Source: Ditylenchus dipsaci
Taxonomy: Eukaryota > Nematoda > Chromadorea > Rhabditida > Anguinidae
DNA length: 64,000 nucleotides
Direction: 5' to 3'
NCBI GenBank assembly: GCA_004194705.1
Contig: SADC01001331.1
Location: 372,001-436,000 of the forward strand
In this document: positions 1 to 12,000 of the stretch, in pieces
How the letters are laid out: the number at the start of each line of letters is the position of its first letter
Numbering within the stretch: the first letter of the stretch is position 1
Notes under the pieces: generated by a model
Told to the model about the DNA's origin: nothing
The model's input: only the letters and a program-made list of their open reading frames with translations
The model's database searches: none
Position numbers and translations under genes: made by a program

Positions 1-429
1 AATACCGTTACCGAGGCATTCCTTTGTACCAACACCTGAGTACCTTTACTTTGATACAAAAGCCTGAGTACCGCCTGGATACCTCACAGGGTATGAAACT
101 AATCCAGACTAGAGTTCTTGCAAGTGAAACTGCTGTTTTAGTATGATCAAACTATATTCAGCACATGATTTTGCACAAGTTCACTGATTTTCAATTACTT
201 TCAGCCGAATCCGAAATTTCGGATGTTCGAGGATACCCAATTAAGATGCCAAATTAGAGGACACCCATTTTTTTTTAAAAAGGCCATATCTCAACACTTT
301 CATATTCAATAAAATCTGTAACAAGGATTTTGTAGCTTGTGTGGTGAAATGAGTAGGTCCGTGCAATCACTAACAAGGAAAGTATCGAAGTTGTGATTCT
401 GAGGACGAAAGATAATAAAAAAAATTAGT

Positions 430-812
430 GCATTCTTGTAGAGTACTCCCAGGTTGTGGTTGGTGGTTGGCTAGACCCCGCGTAATAATCAAAATTTTGA
501 GAAATAATTAATTGAAGTTTGAAATGCAGAATCCTTTCCTAAAAAATTTGATTTTCCTCAAGGGACAACCATTCGTATAATCGTGATTCTTGACTACTGA
601 ATAGGCAATTTGGTTGCTTATTTGTTTTTCTTTGGTTTTCAAAGATCGATTCTTTTTTGGTATAGCCTTAGTCCCCAAGGCAAAAATACTAAAATTGTTA
701 AGAACACATTTCAAACTTCAATAAATTATTTCTCAAAATTTCGACTATCACTATCACGCGGGGTCTAGCCAACCACTTTTACACGTAACCTGGGGTGCTC
801 TACAAGAATACC
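430..812. repeat. foldback repeat
   Basis: Inverted arms of about 80 bp: the left arm runs from attcttgtagagtactccca through ggttggctagaccccgcg to tttgagaaataatta. Its reverse complement runs from 718 to 812. The centre has no convincing gene. The stretch before it (1-430) shows only a few TACC-rich words at the left edge. Confidence 0.6.
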
Positions 813-1264
813 GTATTTCCTGTAATAAACGCCCATCCCCCTCGTTCAAAATCGTGTTCTTGGCATTGTGTTTTGACCCACTTTTTGAATACTTCTCTTA
901 GGCAAATAGGCATATAGAGTAGTGATGGAAGCGGGACGGGACGGTCCCGAAAGTCCCGTCCCGCCGAAGAAATTTTTTGCCAAAGTACCGTCCCGGTGGT
1001 CCCGAACTTTCAGAGTAAAAGTCCCGGTCCCGGTCCCGAAAATCGAAAAATTTCAGGACCTTTTTATTCATTTTATTGTCAAGAAATTTACACATTTTAG
1101 CTTTTTCGCCAATTTATCATTATTCTTCTTATCAATCTTTTGCTTTCGTGCAATTTTTTCCGTTGTCTTTCGTCTTTCAAGTCTTTCGTCTTTCTTCGTC
1201 TCTAGTCTTTCAAAAAAGTAGGTTCAATTAACTCAACTTTTTTAAAGAAAAACGAAGGTTCATT

Positions 1265-1447
1265 TCCTGTGCAGCAAAAATAGCTCGTCGCTACTTATCA
1301 GCTCCAGCTACAAGCGTACCAAGTGAACAGCTATTCTCGGTGGCGCGGGATGTATACGACTACAGGCGTTCAAATCTTTCTCCAGAGCATGCGGAACAAT
1401 TAATTTTTTTGAACAAGAATCTACGCGTCGTTAATTTCAACTACTAG
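1265..1447 (+). pseudogene. hAT transposase C-terminal dimerisation domain remnant
   Basis: About 58 codons are open up to a TAG at 1445-1447 and read as a hAT C-terminal dimerisation region, with [20 protein letters not shown] followed by [20 protein letters not shown]. The family pattern (RYL..PATS.PSER.FS, then LSPE.AE.L.FL..N) is well kept. The rest of the transposase (zinc finger and RNase H-like core) is not recognisable upstream, so this is a 3' fragment of a dead gene. It lies in the middle of the hAT element whose ends are at 920 and 2173, on its plus strand. Confidence 0.85.
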
Positions 1448-1500
1448 CTCTTTTGTGATATAATATTGTGAAATGAAGTTTTTTTGAATCAATGCTTTTA

Positions 1501-2043
1501 CAGTCAACTCTCGATAATCCGTCATCCCTCGGGACCGGCCGTGGGTGACGGATAATCAAGAGTGACGGATTAGCGAGTGACGAATTAGCCTAATTTGCCT
1601 AATAAAACATCGACTTCAACTCGTCAAAGGTAGATGGTCTCTTTAGAGTATTTTTGGTAATTTTTAGGCTCAAAAATTTAGGCTTAGGCCAGGGTAGGCC
1701 AGCGTATGTTAAAACGGGCTCAAAAATGCTTTTTAAACATTGAAGAAAGAAAACATGTTTGAGTTTGTCCTAACATACGCTGGCCTACCCTTGCCTGAAG
1801 CCTAAGCTTAATCTAGTGCGACAAAAGATTAGTAGAAAATACCATGAAAAGACCTTGGTACCTTAAACGATTTTAAGTCAATTATTTCTGAAAAGAGTTT
1901 GTTTTATTGATCAGAAACTGATTAGAAATGTTTCTTTTATCTTATTGAACAGAGAAAACCAGTTTAGAAGGTGTTTCTGGGTTACTTTTCGAAAATTTAG
2001 AGGGGGGGGGGGCCAAACGGCATAAGTGCCCGAAAGTTGACTG
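1501..2043. mobile_element. pogo/Tigger-like TA-flanked element nested in hAT
   Basis: Starts cagtcaactctcgataatcc and ends agttgactg between TA dinucleotides. The copy-specific word is ATCCGTCA/TGACGGAT, repeated several times in the first 90 bp. Inside is a hairpin (about 1670-1812) with arms aggccagggtaggccagcgt and its complement. Confidence 0.65.
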
Positions 2044-2619
2044 TATTAGAAGTCCCGAACGAAACTTTTTCTGTTCCCGGCAAAATTTTTGAAAAGTCCC
2101 GGTCCCGGTCTCGAAATTTTTTTCTTAAAAATCCCGTCCCGGTAGTCCCGAAATTTCAATATTTCCATCACTAATATAGAGTCTATTTTTGCCACGGCCC
2201 GAGCTAAAAAACATGGTAAGAGTCAAAGAATACAAAAATTTACTTTTTTTTATTATTTTGCCACAAATTGGCCCCCTCATTCTGAATAATGTCCTTTTTT
2301 CCTTAAAAAAATTCAAAAGGCGCCAATTTGAGTTTTGAAATTTTAAATTAAATTAAAAAAAGTTGTCGGGCTTTTTCAAGAAATCAAGTTTGATGAAAAT
2401 TAATATGAGGTTATCTCCTATATGTTTTAATTTTTAATCTTTTTTAAAAATTAAAGGAGTTTCTGTGAAATGAAAAGCAATTTGAAACATTTTCGAACTT
2501 GTGACCGTGGTGCGGTGAATTTTCACTTGATTTTTCACTTTTTTCATGTCACAGGTTCGATATCATCTGCCTGCATGTTTTATTTTTTCTAGATTCTTGA
2601 AAAAATACTATCCAGGTCG

Positions 2620-2800
2620 TTTGAGTAACCTTCAGAGGGCTTGAAGCACCGTCCTGATAATTAGAGCAGCATACAAGTGGTTTAGGTACCATCCAGGTGG
2701 TTAGAGCCTATCCGGATAATGCAAGCAATATTTGGATGGTTTGTGTACCATCCAGGTGGTTCGGTTACAATTTAGATGGTTTTGGTAGTATAAGGTGGTA
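2620..2800. repeat. short tandem words (ACCATCCAGGTGGTT)
   Basis: Degenerate repetition of accatccaggtggtt-like words about every 25-30 bp. Similar GGTACC-type words recur at 3950-4050, 4490-4860 and 50260-50400. Otherwise 2182-2870 holds only AT-rich DNA resembling the arms of the hairpin family at 38.1 kb (tttttgccacggcccg). Confidence 0.5.
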
Positions 2801-2867
2801 TCGCGAGCGGCCACGGCCAACAGCTCGTGAATTGGAAAAAGGGGGAATGAAGGGGATATTTGATCCC

Positions 2868-2925
2868 ACTCCCTTTGGATCCGCAGGGAAATGCCTTAAC
2901 CAGTAGGCCACCAAACCCCTGGGAA
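2868..2925 (-). other. tRNA-like sequence (pseudo-tRNA or SINE head)
   Basis: The reverse complement contains TGGCCTACTGGTTAAGGC, close to an internal A box, followed 35 bp later by GTGGGATCAAATATCCCC, a poor B box. Arms do not fold into a complete cloverleaf, so this is not called a functional tRNA. Confidence 0.35.
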
Positions 2926-4489
2926 GTGAACAAATTTGTGGACTGGGAAAGTGAACAAATTTGTAGACATCACTTGCGTCGAAGACGCAACACTCCCCAC
3001 CGAGGAGACGTGGACGCTTGGCTTCCTTTAGTTAGCTGGAGTGTTTCCCAGGCCGTGATTTTTTGTTGTTGTTTTGCCTGGTCTGTTCATCTGCAGCCAA
3101 CAGTCCTTTTCTTTTTGCTTTTGTAGACTGCTGACCAGGTTGTGGGTGAGTAAGCTGTTGGTTAGAGCTGTTGCCTTCTTTTGCTACTAGGCTTATTCTC
3201 TCTGTGCTTTTCTTTAAGCTGGAGGGCTCTAGAGGGGGGTGCACTTGGGTATCTGTCCACACATTTTGTCAATAATAATTCTGAATTATTTTTTTGTTTG
3301 CGCTGATTGTTTAGAAAATAAATTTGAAAATTTGTTCAAAACTTAGAACATTCACTAGTTGAGCCCAACGTTACTTGACAGTGCCAGATCGGACAACTCA
3401 TCCGACTCACACTAATCCACAACTGTCACTGTCATAAGGTGACAGAATTTAAAATGCAAATCTCCTATATAGTATTAGAGCTGTTTTGTCTGTTCACTTT
3501 TGATGTTTTTGGTTTTTTTGGAGTGTTTTTGTTCGGTTTTTTGATCAATTTTTTTTTAAATTGATGCTTGGAATCTCAGGAGTAGAATGGCAGTTTTAGA
3601 TTTTGGTTTTAAGATTTTTTCGGTTTCAATTTTTGGGTTTTAGTGACCAAATTGTCGTTTTTTTCGTTCTGGAGTCAAAATCTCGGAGTTAAGTGGGTCA
3701 GACGGCCAAGGCGCGTACTTTATCGTGTAGCGCTGAATCTCAGCTTGCTTTCAAAAAAACGATCGGCGAAAAAAAAAGTTTAGAATGGGGCGTGGCGAAA
3801 AATATGGAGGTGGTCATTCGGAGAAAATTTGAATTTTGGCCTTTTTTGAATTTTTCGTTTTTTGTCTTGAGAGGAAAGTTTTTTATACTGTTTTTAAGCC
3901 GTTTTTTATTTGTTTTTATTTATGTCTATTCGATTTTTTAAGAAAGCAAGTAAGTCGGATAAAAGAGTGGGTAGGGCTACCTGTAGAGTGCGTAAAAGTA
4001 CCTGGAAAGCGGGAAGGCGTACCTGGAAAGCGGGTAAGGGTACCTGCAGTAAATGGATCTGCAGATAAATTCATCTGTATGTAAATTTGATGTTGATGCA
4101 AATTTGAATAGGATTTGTCTTTGTACGAATTATATTTCTATTCTAAGCTATAGTCTTTTGTGACTTTATTAATTTACACTTCATCCTCTTGAGCAGTTGT
4201 CTCTTTTCATTTTTTGAATCCAGGCAATTGGATTAGGTTTAAATTTTTGGATGAAGCCTTTTTATGCATGTTACATTTTACTTGACTCAAGTATGAGTCA
4301 TGCTTCAGTCTGAGTGCTTCGATAATGGTAAATAATTGAAGTGTTTAGACTCGAGTATGTTCATAGTTGAGTCTCATCAATAGAGTATGAATGAGTCAAG
4401 GTGTGTAGTTAGACCGAGATTCATAATGTGATCTCTCTTTTCGTGTTTGTTAAGAATAAATTTTAAAAATTTTCGTGTTTGTTTGTTAA

Positions 4490-4860
4490 ATTGATCTGCA
4501 GGAGAGTTGGTAGGAGTGCCTGGAGAGCGAGTGGGAGTACCTGGAGAGTGGGTACCGGTACCAGGGAAGTGAGTAGGGGTACCAGTGGAGTAGGTAGGGG
4601 TACCATAAGAGTGGGTAGCGATGTCTGGAGATTAAGTAAAAGTTTCCGGAGTGTGAGTGGGTACCCTTACTTAATCTCCAGACATCGCTACCCATGCTTG
4701 ATAACTGTTGAAGTTATCTTATTTGTGATTTTCGTAATCTTATTTCTGCCTTGACAGAGGCGTGGGTATCCGCCGGTTTTAACGGCTCCTGAGTCAGAAA
4801 AATGGGCAAGCGTGCCAGGAGAGTGAGAAGTCATGCTTGGACACGGTGAGTAAGTGGGTG
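4490..4860. repeat. GGTACC-type minisatellite with internal hairpin
   Basis: Repeated words such as gagtgggtaggggtacc every 20-25 bp. At about 4616-4694 there is a perfect hairpin with arms of about 26 bp (gtagcgatgtctggagatta and its complement). Confidence 0.6.
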
Positions 4861-5263
4861 CGCCAGGAAAGTGGGGAAAGTACGCTTGGCGAACCGATTT
4901 TGTTAGTTACCAATGTAATTGGTAATTTAAAACTATTAAATTATATAGTAGATCTTGCTGATTATATGAAAGATGTAGTGTGCTTTAAAAAGCTCATATT
5001 TTCTGAGTTAAATTTTCTTTTTTTTCGTGTTAAACAGAGTTTTGAAATACGGTGCATCAAGCAACGTGGCCGCGAGCGGGGCCTGCCGCAGGCGGGCCCA
5101 ACGCGAGCTAGTAAAAAATAATTCGAAAACATTATTGACAAAATCTATGTGGTCCCGCGCGCATTCAACTTTTGAAATTGCCATGGTAAGGAAGAGACAG
5201 GGTCCTTTAATGTTAAGCACAGTGATAGGGGTATTAAACCTGGAAATGAAACAGAACTAAGTA

Positions 5264-5694
5264 CAGTCAAATCTAGATTTAACGACAACCACCTCAAGTT
5301 CGTTCCCGCCTAGGGTCCGACACTTTTTTTAACCCCATTTTCAAAATATTTTATTGATTCTTTTTTGACAGTCTGGTCGCAAATATCGTAAGGATTCCGA
5401 TTTCGCCGATCGTTTTTTCAAAATCTAGAGTCTTCGCTATTAAAAAATCAAAACCCCGATTTAACGACCCTCTAATTTTTAAAAGGGGGGTCGTTAAATC
5501 GAGGTTTTAATTTTTTAAACGCGAAAACTTTAGGGTTTTGAAAAACGATCGGGAAAATCGGAATCCTTACAATATTTGCGACCAGACTGTCAAAACAGAA
5601 TCAATAAATTATCTCAAAAACGGGGTTTAAAAAAGTGTCGGATTATAGGTGGGAACGAACTTGAGATGGGGGTCGTTAAATCGAGGTTTGACTG
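5264..5694. mobile_element. pogo/Tigger-like foldback element
   Basis: Flanked by TA. The left end is cagtcaaatctagatttaac, then a word ending CGAC, then cacctcaagttcgttccc; the right end is the complement, ending gaggtttgactg. The central half is a long palindrome. It shares its core (aagttcgttccc, cacttttttaacc) with the copies at 15127 and 37198 but has its own word. Confidence 0.8.
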
Positions 5695-5815
5695 TATGCG
5701 GATGTACGCGTGCTCACAATGCATCCACATTTCCGTACGCAAATGCGTACGCAAGTGCGGATACGGATGGTTGCTGAGATATATTTGTTGTACTTTAATT
5801 TATACCTACTTTTAG

Positions 5816-5977
5816 ACAACCAATCAAATGGGAAACCGGCATGTGCGGAGTCAGCAAGCCACACAGGAACAAAATCAGCTAGCTCTTATCACCAGGAATG
5901 AAACACAGTGTGCACGGCAATCCGGCGCGTCTACTACTACTTGGGAGGCCAATCAACATCAGCTCTTCGGCCAACAG
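5816..5977 (+). other. possible 5' exon, Gln-rich, unassigned
   Basis: An open 54-codon stretch between an acceptor (acttttag) and a donor (caacag|gtttat), rich in Gln, Thr and Asn. It is phase 0 to phase 0, whereas the next exon (6061-6240) is open in another frame, so it cannot simply be joined to it. It may be non-coding, an alternative exon, or separated by an indel. Confidence 0.3.
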
Positions 5978-6071
5978 GTTTATTTTTCGTAGAGTTTTAT
6001 GTTTCAGGTAGACTTGGAGAATAGATTTGTAGAGGCTTGTCTAATCACTCTTTTTTTCAGACAAACAATCA

Positions 6072-9000
6072 ATGGATGCGGAACACCAAGAGCAGTGGTG
6101 GACCGAAGTGGCCACCACCAAACAACTATCTCAAGTCCGTTGGGAGGTGATTAAAAAACGGCAGGATGTTTGGCCGACTCTACCACCGATTCCATGGGGG
6201 TCCACTGTTGCGGTGGATCCTCGATTGCCGCAAAAAATGGGTAAGGTTTGCTTTGGAGCCTAAATTCATATACCCTTCGATAGTTAAATAATTATACGGA
6301 TAATTGTTCATGGATTTTCAGACAATCAAACCGGTGTTCAATCCACTGGAGAAAGAGTTGGTGGGAAGGCCATATGTGTGAAACTACCTGGCCGTTTGAA
6401 GCACAAATTGAGGTTTGAAGTAAAAGATCTTAGGAAATAGCCAAACGCCTTTTTTAAACTATTGAATTATTGCAATGGTATAGAGCCAATAACCGCTGCT
6501 CAGATCAGAAATTCAAATTGGGGGAAAATCAAATTTGAGAATTTCAGATTGGGGAAAGAGTATAATTGTCAAACAGTCGAATCTCGATATAAGGCCACCC
6601 CTGGGAACCGGCCAAAGGTGGCCTTATATCGAGATTGAACTTTGGCTAATTTCTTTCTTTGCTGGCCAGGAAATCTGTTTCGAGGTGGCCTTATAGTGAA
6701 GGTGGTCTTATATAGGAGTGGCCTCATATCCAGGTTCGACTGTATCGCCTAATTAGGCGAGCAGCGCCAAAATTCATTCAAATACATTTAAAATCATATA
6801 CGCTAAAATTTAGGCGCTATTTAGGCGCAGCTAAGTTGATACCTTTTTGGTATATTTTCTGGTCCAATTGGTATTTCAGAATTGCTCAAAACCTATTTAC
6901 CATATTTCCTCTAATTGCAATTATGAAAATTGGAAGATATGTTAGGCGAATGATTGGATAAGCTTGGAATCGGGACTGAAGATCTAAAGAAGCTGCTCAT
7001 TACTACTGATGAAGGCTCCGATTTGGGAATCGATTCTAGTCTTCGCTGTCTTGAAAAACTAGTCTCAAATCTTCGGTGACGGATCATAAACCTACATTTG
7101 TCATCTTTTAATTAGTTAATTGGCTAAAAGGTATCAACCCAATAACATCCAAACTGCGCCTAAACCGCTTAAACCGCGCCTAGAATGTAGACGCGATTTA
7201 AGCATTATTCAGGCGAAGTTGTTGGATGAAAAAACGCCAAGCTATTTTGGCGCTGTTCGCGAGGCGATATTGACAACTATAGGTGTTGACAACTATAATT
7301 TTTTGTAAATATATTATTATTTATTATTTATCTTATTCACCATTATTTAATATTATTTATCATTATTTTTCCACAATTTGAATCGGGTATTGATTTTTTG
7401 GTGCAAATTAAATCTTTTTTGGTGCAAATATTTTTTAAGATTTTGGTTTTGCGTTTATCTATTAGCTTTTTTAACCTTTTTCAACAAGTGATAACACCAT
7501 CAGGTATCCCTGCGATTGTAGTTTCTAACGAGATATCATTTGCTGCAATATCTTTGTAAAATGTGGCACAAAAAAGTAAAAGTATAAACCAAACTCTTTT
7601 TTCTGACCTCTTTCATACTTTACCTTTATGTGATATATACTGCAAAGATTTTTCGGTAAATAATAGCTTAGCAGAAACTAGAATCGCAGGGCTACCTGAT
7701 GGTGTAATCATTTTTCGAAAAAGATTAAAAATTTAATATAAAAACGCAAAACGAAATTTCTCTGGCACTGTTGGGGATCAAGCCATACGACTTTGCAAAA
7801 AATCAATATCCCTGCGAATCCCCTCATTTGATTTTTCTCCAATTTGAATTGCTCCAATTTCATTCCTCCTCAATTTAAATTGCCTCAATTTGATTTTTTC
7901 CAAATTTGAATCTCCCCAATTTGACTTTCCCCAAAGTGTTCCTGCCCCGGAGGTAGCCTGTTTGCAATATATTTTGATCCTTTTTCAAAAATTTCATCCT
8001 TTTTTTCTATGCCGGAATGATATAATCTTCTTATTGCAGTCTTAAAAAATGGTCGTCTGCGCCCAACGTCACCCAAACAGACGAGCAGGAAGTTGGAACA
8101 AGTCGAAAGAAAACCTGCACCAAGTACAACCACATAAGGGTGGTCAACAACGAGAGGGCCGTAATCGGCACCGACGTCAGATCCTACGAATCCCTGCTAG
8201 ATAAGTCGACTGCCGTAGTGGATAAGACGGAGTTTTCTCTGGCGCTGTTGGGGATCAAGCCATACGACTTGCCCATCTACATCCATGACGTCACACTCAT
8301 CACCAGTCCAAGACGAACAGGCAAAACCATGCTCTTGGGTTCACACCGATTCTTCATTGAGATGCCGGTGCCTGAGTTAAACGATTTGAACTTTTATGCA
8401 AAAATCAAAAAGATTCAGGTTATAAGACTGTTTGCGTGTAAACAAATTTAGCACAAAGTAAATTTAGGCTCTTCTCAGGGTTCCAAAAGAAGCTGTTGAA
8501 CCGGAGAAGGTTAGTCGGGATATTTATAGATGACTGTGTGTGAAATGTACCGCCTAATGTGTGTAACTGGCCGCCTTTTTAATTAATTTCGCTGCCTTTT
8601 TTGTATTTCAAATCAAAAAAATTGAATTTGGCCGGCTTTTTTCATATAATTGGCCGCTTTTCTATAAAATTGGTCGCCTTTTTTGTAAATTAGCCTTTCT
8701 AATAGTAGAACTACTACGCTGAGGACAAGAAATCAAGTTATTACACATAACATTTAGTTTTCTCATCTTTTTCTCTAATTTTAGGGCAAAGTTATGACAA
8801 AATTAATAGAACTGATCAGACCTAGGGTTGTATGCAGTGATGTATAAATCTCCGGCTCTGGTTCTCGTTCTGGCTCTGCTCTGGCTCTGAGCAGGAGCCA
8901 GAGCTGGAGCAAATGTTTCACAGTTGAGAGCTCGGAGCAAGAGCCGGAGCAAATTTGTTCAAATGAAATTCTCGGAACCGAATACGGAGGAAATCTTTTC

Positions 9001-12000
9001 AAATGAAATCACGGAGCCAAATCCGGAGCCAATGTTTTCAAATAAAGAGCTCGGAGGTATATTTAGAGAAAATTCCAATCATAAATTCATATTTTATATG
9101 CGTATAACGAGTATATACGTATAATTTTCTGGCTATGGCTTTCGCTCGGAGCCAGTGCCGGAGCAAATTTTTCAAAGTTGAGAGCCCGGAGCAAAAGCCG
9201 GAGCAAATTTTTATCAAAGCTGAGAGTATCCACGTGGGTAGCCGCCAGGGTGGTAACCTCAGCCGGCTGACTTCAGCCGGCTGAGGTTAAACTCAGCCAT
9301 CAGCCGGCTGAGGCTGAGGCTGATGGCTGAGGTAGAAATTTCGGCCCGGCTGACGGCTGAGGCTGATGGCTGAGGTAGAAATTTCGGCCCGGCTGAGGCT
9401 GAGGAAAATTTTCAGACCTCAGCCGGCTGAGGCTGATGGCTGAGGTAGAAATTTCGGCCCGGCTGAGGCTGAGGCTGATGGCTGAGGTAGAAATTTCGGC
9501 CCGGCTGACGGCTGAGGCTGAGGAAAATTTTCAGACCTCAGCCGGCTGAGGCTGATGGCTGAGGTAAAAATTTCGGCCCGGCTGACGGCTGAGGCTGAGG
9601 AAAATTTTCAGACCTCAGCCGGCTGAGGCTGAGGCTGACGGCTGAGGAAATTTTTTGGCTAAAGTTTAGAATGTGACCTTTTTCTAAAAATGGTCAAAAT
9701 CAGTTTTTTTAGTTGTGTAACATTGTAAAAAATGCTCAGCATTCATTTTTATTGTTGGGAAAGCCAATTTTTCAAAAAAAAAAATTTTTGTCGAAAACCT
9801 TACCTTTTAGCTTTTCAATGTATTTTGAGATGCACATACAGAAATGTTTATTGGTCAAAGTCTTCTGCTATTGAATTAGGGTGCCTGCCGAAGGCAGGCA
9901 GGTGTGTATAAAGGGTCAGCCCTTGGCCCGAACAATGTACCCCAAAGGGGCTTCCTATTGAATTAGGGTGCCTGCCGAAGGCAGGCAGGTAAAAAATGTG
10001 AAAAAGTCAAAATGTCTGATGGAAAAAAACCTTTTCTGTATTTTTATGTGGTCGGAAACAACGTTTTTATCGGTTTTAACGTGTAAGAATTGCTTAGAAA
10101 TGGTTAAAACCTGTTTTTGGGAAAATTTCGATATGGGGGGGGGGAACCGCATAAGTACTGCTTAGGCGTGAAAAATTTTTTTTTTGAAAAATTGGCTTTC
10201 CCAACAATAAAAATGAATGCTGAGCATTTTTTACAATGTTACACAACTAAAAAAACTGATTTTGACCATTTTTAGAAAAAGGTCACATTCTAAACTCCAG
10301 CCAATTTTTTATACCTGGCAGACGGCTGAGGCAGAAAAATTTTTTAAAATTTTCTTAACAGAATAAATTTTAAACTTAACTTTTTGTCTAAAAAGCTTTG
10401 AAATTTCCAATTTTTTATAGTAATAATGCCATCAGGTAGCGCTGCAATTCTGGTTTCTTACAAAATTATATCTATTGCATTCTCTTAAAAAATTGTAAAT
10501 AGCAGGACCAAAGCATAAGGGGGTCAGAAAAGTAATTCAGTTCATAATTTTAACTCATTATTTTACATTTCGTGACGTTATGCAATAATTGATACTTTAT
10601 CAGTAACCAGAATCGCACAGCTACTTAATGGTGTCATCATTTTGAAAACAAAATAGAAGAATACGAATTTAATTTCACAAAATTGAAATTCGCACAAAAA
10701 AGACTTTTTTTCACCAAACATAAGTCATTTTACCTCAAAAGCCAGCTTTGTCTATTTTATGGCTACTTATACACAAACCAATAAAATTGTTAATTTTAAT
10801 AGTTTTATATTACAGCCGGCTGAGCTCGAACTCAGCCGGCTGAGGTTAACTCAGCCATCAGCCGGCTGAGGCTGATGGCTGAGGTAAAAATTTTGCTCGG
10901 CTGACGGCTGAGGCTGAGGAAAATTTTCAGACCTCAGCCGGCTGAGGCTGATGGCTGAGGTAAAAATTTTGGCACGGCTGACGGCTGAGGCTGAGGAAAA
11001 TTTTCAGACCTCAGCCGGCTGAGGCTGATGGCTGAGGTAAAAATTTTGGCACGGCTGACGGCTGAGGCTGAGGAAAATTTTCAGACCTCAGCCGGCTGAG
11101 GCTGAGGCTGACGGCTGAGGTAATCGTCGAGTATACCACCCTGGTAGCCGCTGGTAGTTCTATGCCCGCTGGTGAGCCCACGTGTTTTGGGGCCCGTTCT
11201 GCTGGTTTAGGCCGGATATTGGTGGTTTGGGACCGATATTGCTCACGTTGTTTGCCCACGTGGTTCGGGCCCCATTCTGGTGTTCTGGGCTCGATATTGT
11301 TGGTTCCGGTGTGCACACGTGATTTGGGCCCGATATTTGTGGTTTGACGGCGATATTAGTGATTTGGGTGTGTCCACGTCGTTTGGACACAATATTGGTG
11401 GTTTGGGTGTGTGCACGTGGTTTGAGACCCATCCTAGTTGTTTGAACCCATACTGGTGGTTTTGAAGTGCCCGCGCGGTTTGAGCACCATCCTTGTTTTT
11501 TTTGGCCAAATCATGGTGTTGCGGGTGAGCCCACGTGGTTTTGTGCCCATTCTGGTGGTCTGCGCTTGATCCTGGTGCCACCTAGGTAACCTACCAGGCA
11601 ACCTACCTACCCTGCCAGGCCACCTACATACCGCACCTGGCCACCTACATACCCTATTGGGAATCTACCTACCCCACCTGGCTACATAGGTACCCTACCA
11701 GGACACTTACATGCCCTAACTGGCCACCTACATACCTTACCGGGCCACCTATTTATCTCACCAGGCACTTAATTAACCTACCAGGCCGACTACATACCCT
11801 ACCAGGGGCCTATTCCAAGAGTTGAAAGTTGAAAGTTGATGGTGTTCCAACAATTGAAAGTGACTCACTTTCAACTTTCACTTTCAACTGTCAACTTTCA
11901 CTTCCTCCTATATATTTCTAAATTTTTAAATTCGTACATTTTGCGGGAATTTACCATCTACTTTCAACTTTCAACTTTACACTTTCAAGTGTTGGAACAC

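Larger units (their letters stand above)
920..2173. mobile_element. hAT-family transposon, decayed
   Basis: The ends are inverted (TAGTGATGGAA at both), followed by GGGACGGGAC-rich subterminal DNA, and are flanked by a perfect 8-bp duplication ATATAGAG (912-919 and 2174-2181). An 8-bp duplication plus a surviving hAT dimerisation domain inside identifies the superfamily. A TA-flanked pogo-like element (1501-2043) is nested within it, so it is the older insertion. Confidence 0.85.
9246..11143. mobile_element. hAT-type non-autonomous element with GGCTGA arrays
   Basis: Ends CAGGGTGGTA and TACCACCCTG are flanked by a perfect 8-bp duplication GTAGCCGC (9238-9245 and 11144-11151). The interior has no transposase. 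It holds two GGCTGA arrays, a foldback at 9652-10305 and a CACCATCAGG-family MITE at 10424-10638, so at least two later insertions hit it. Confidence 0.85.

Noticed and set aside
11011..11581. Overlapping ORFs of about 100 codons on both strands
   Set aside because: All lie in the GTGGTTTGGGCCC minisatellite and the GGCTGA array, which are open in several frames at once.
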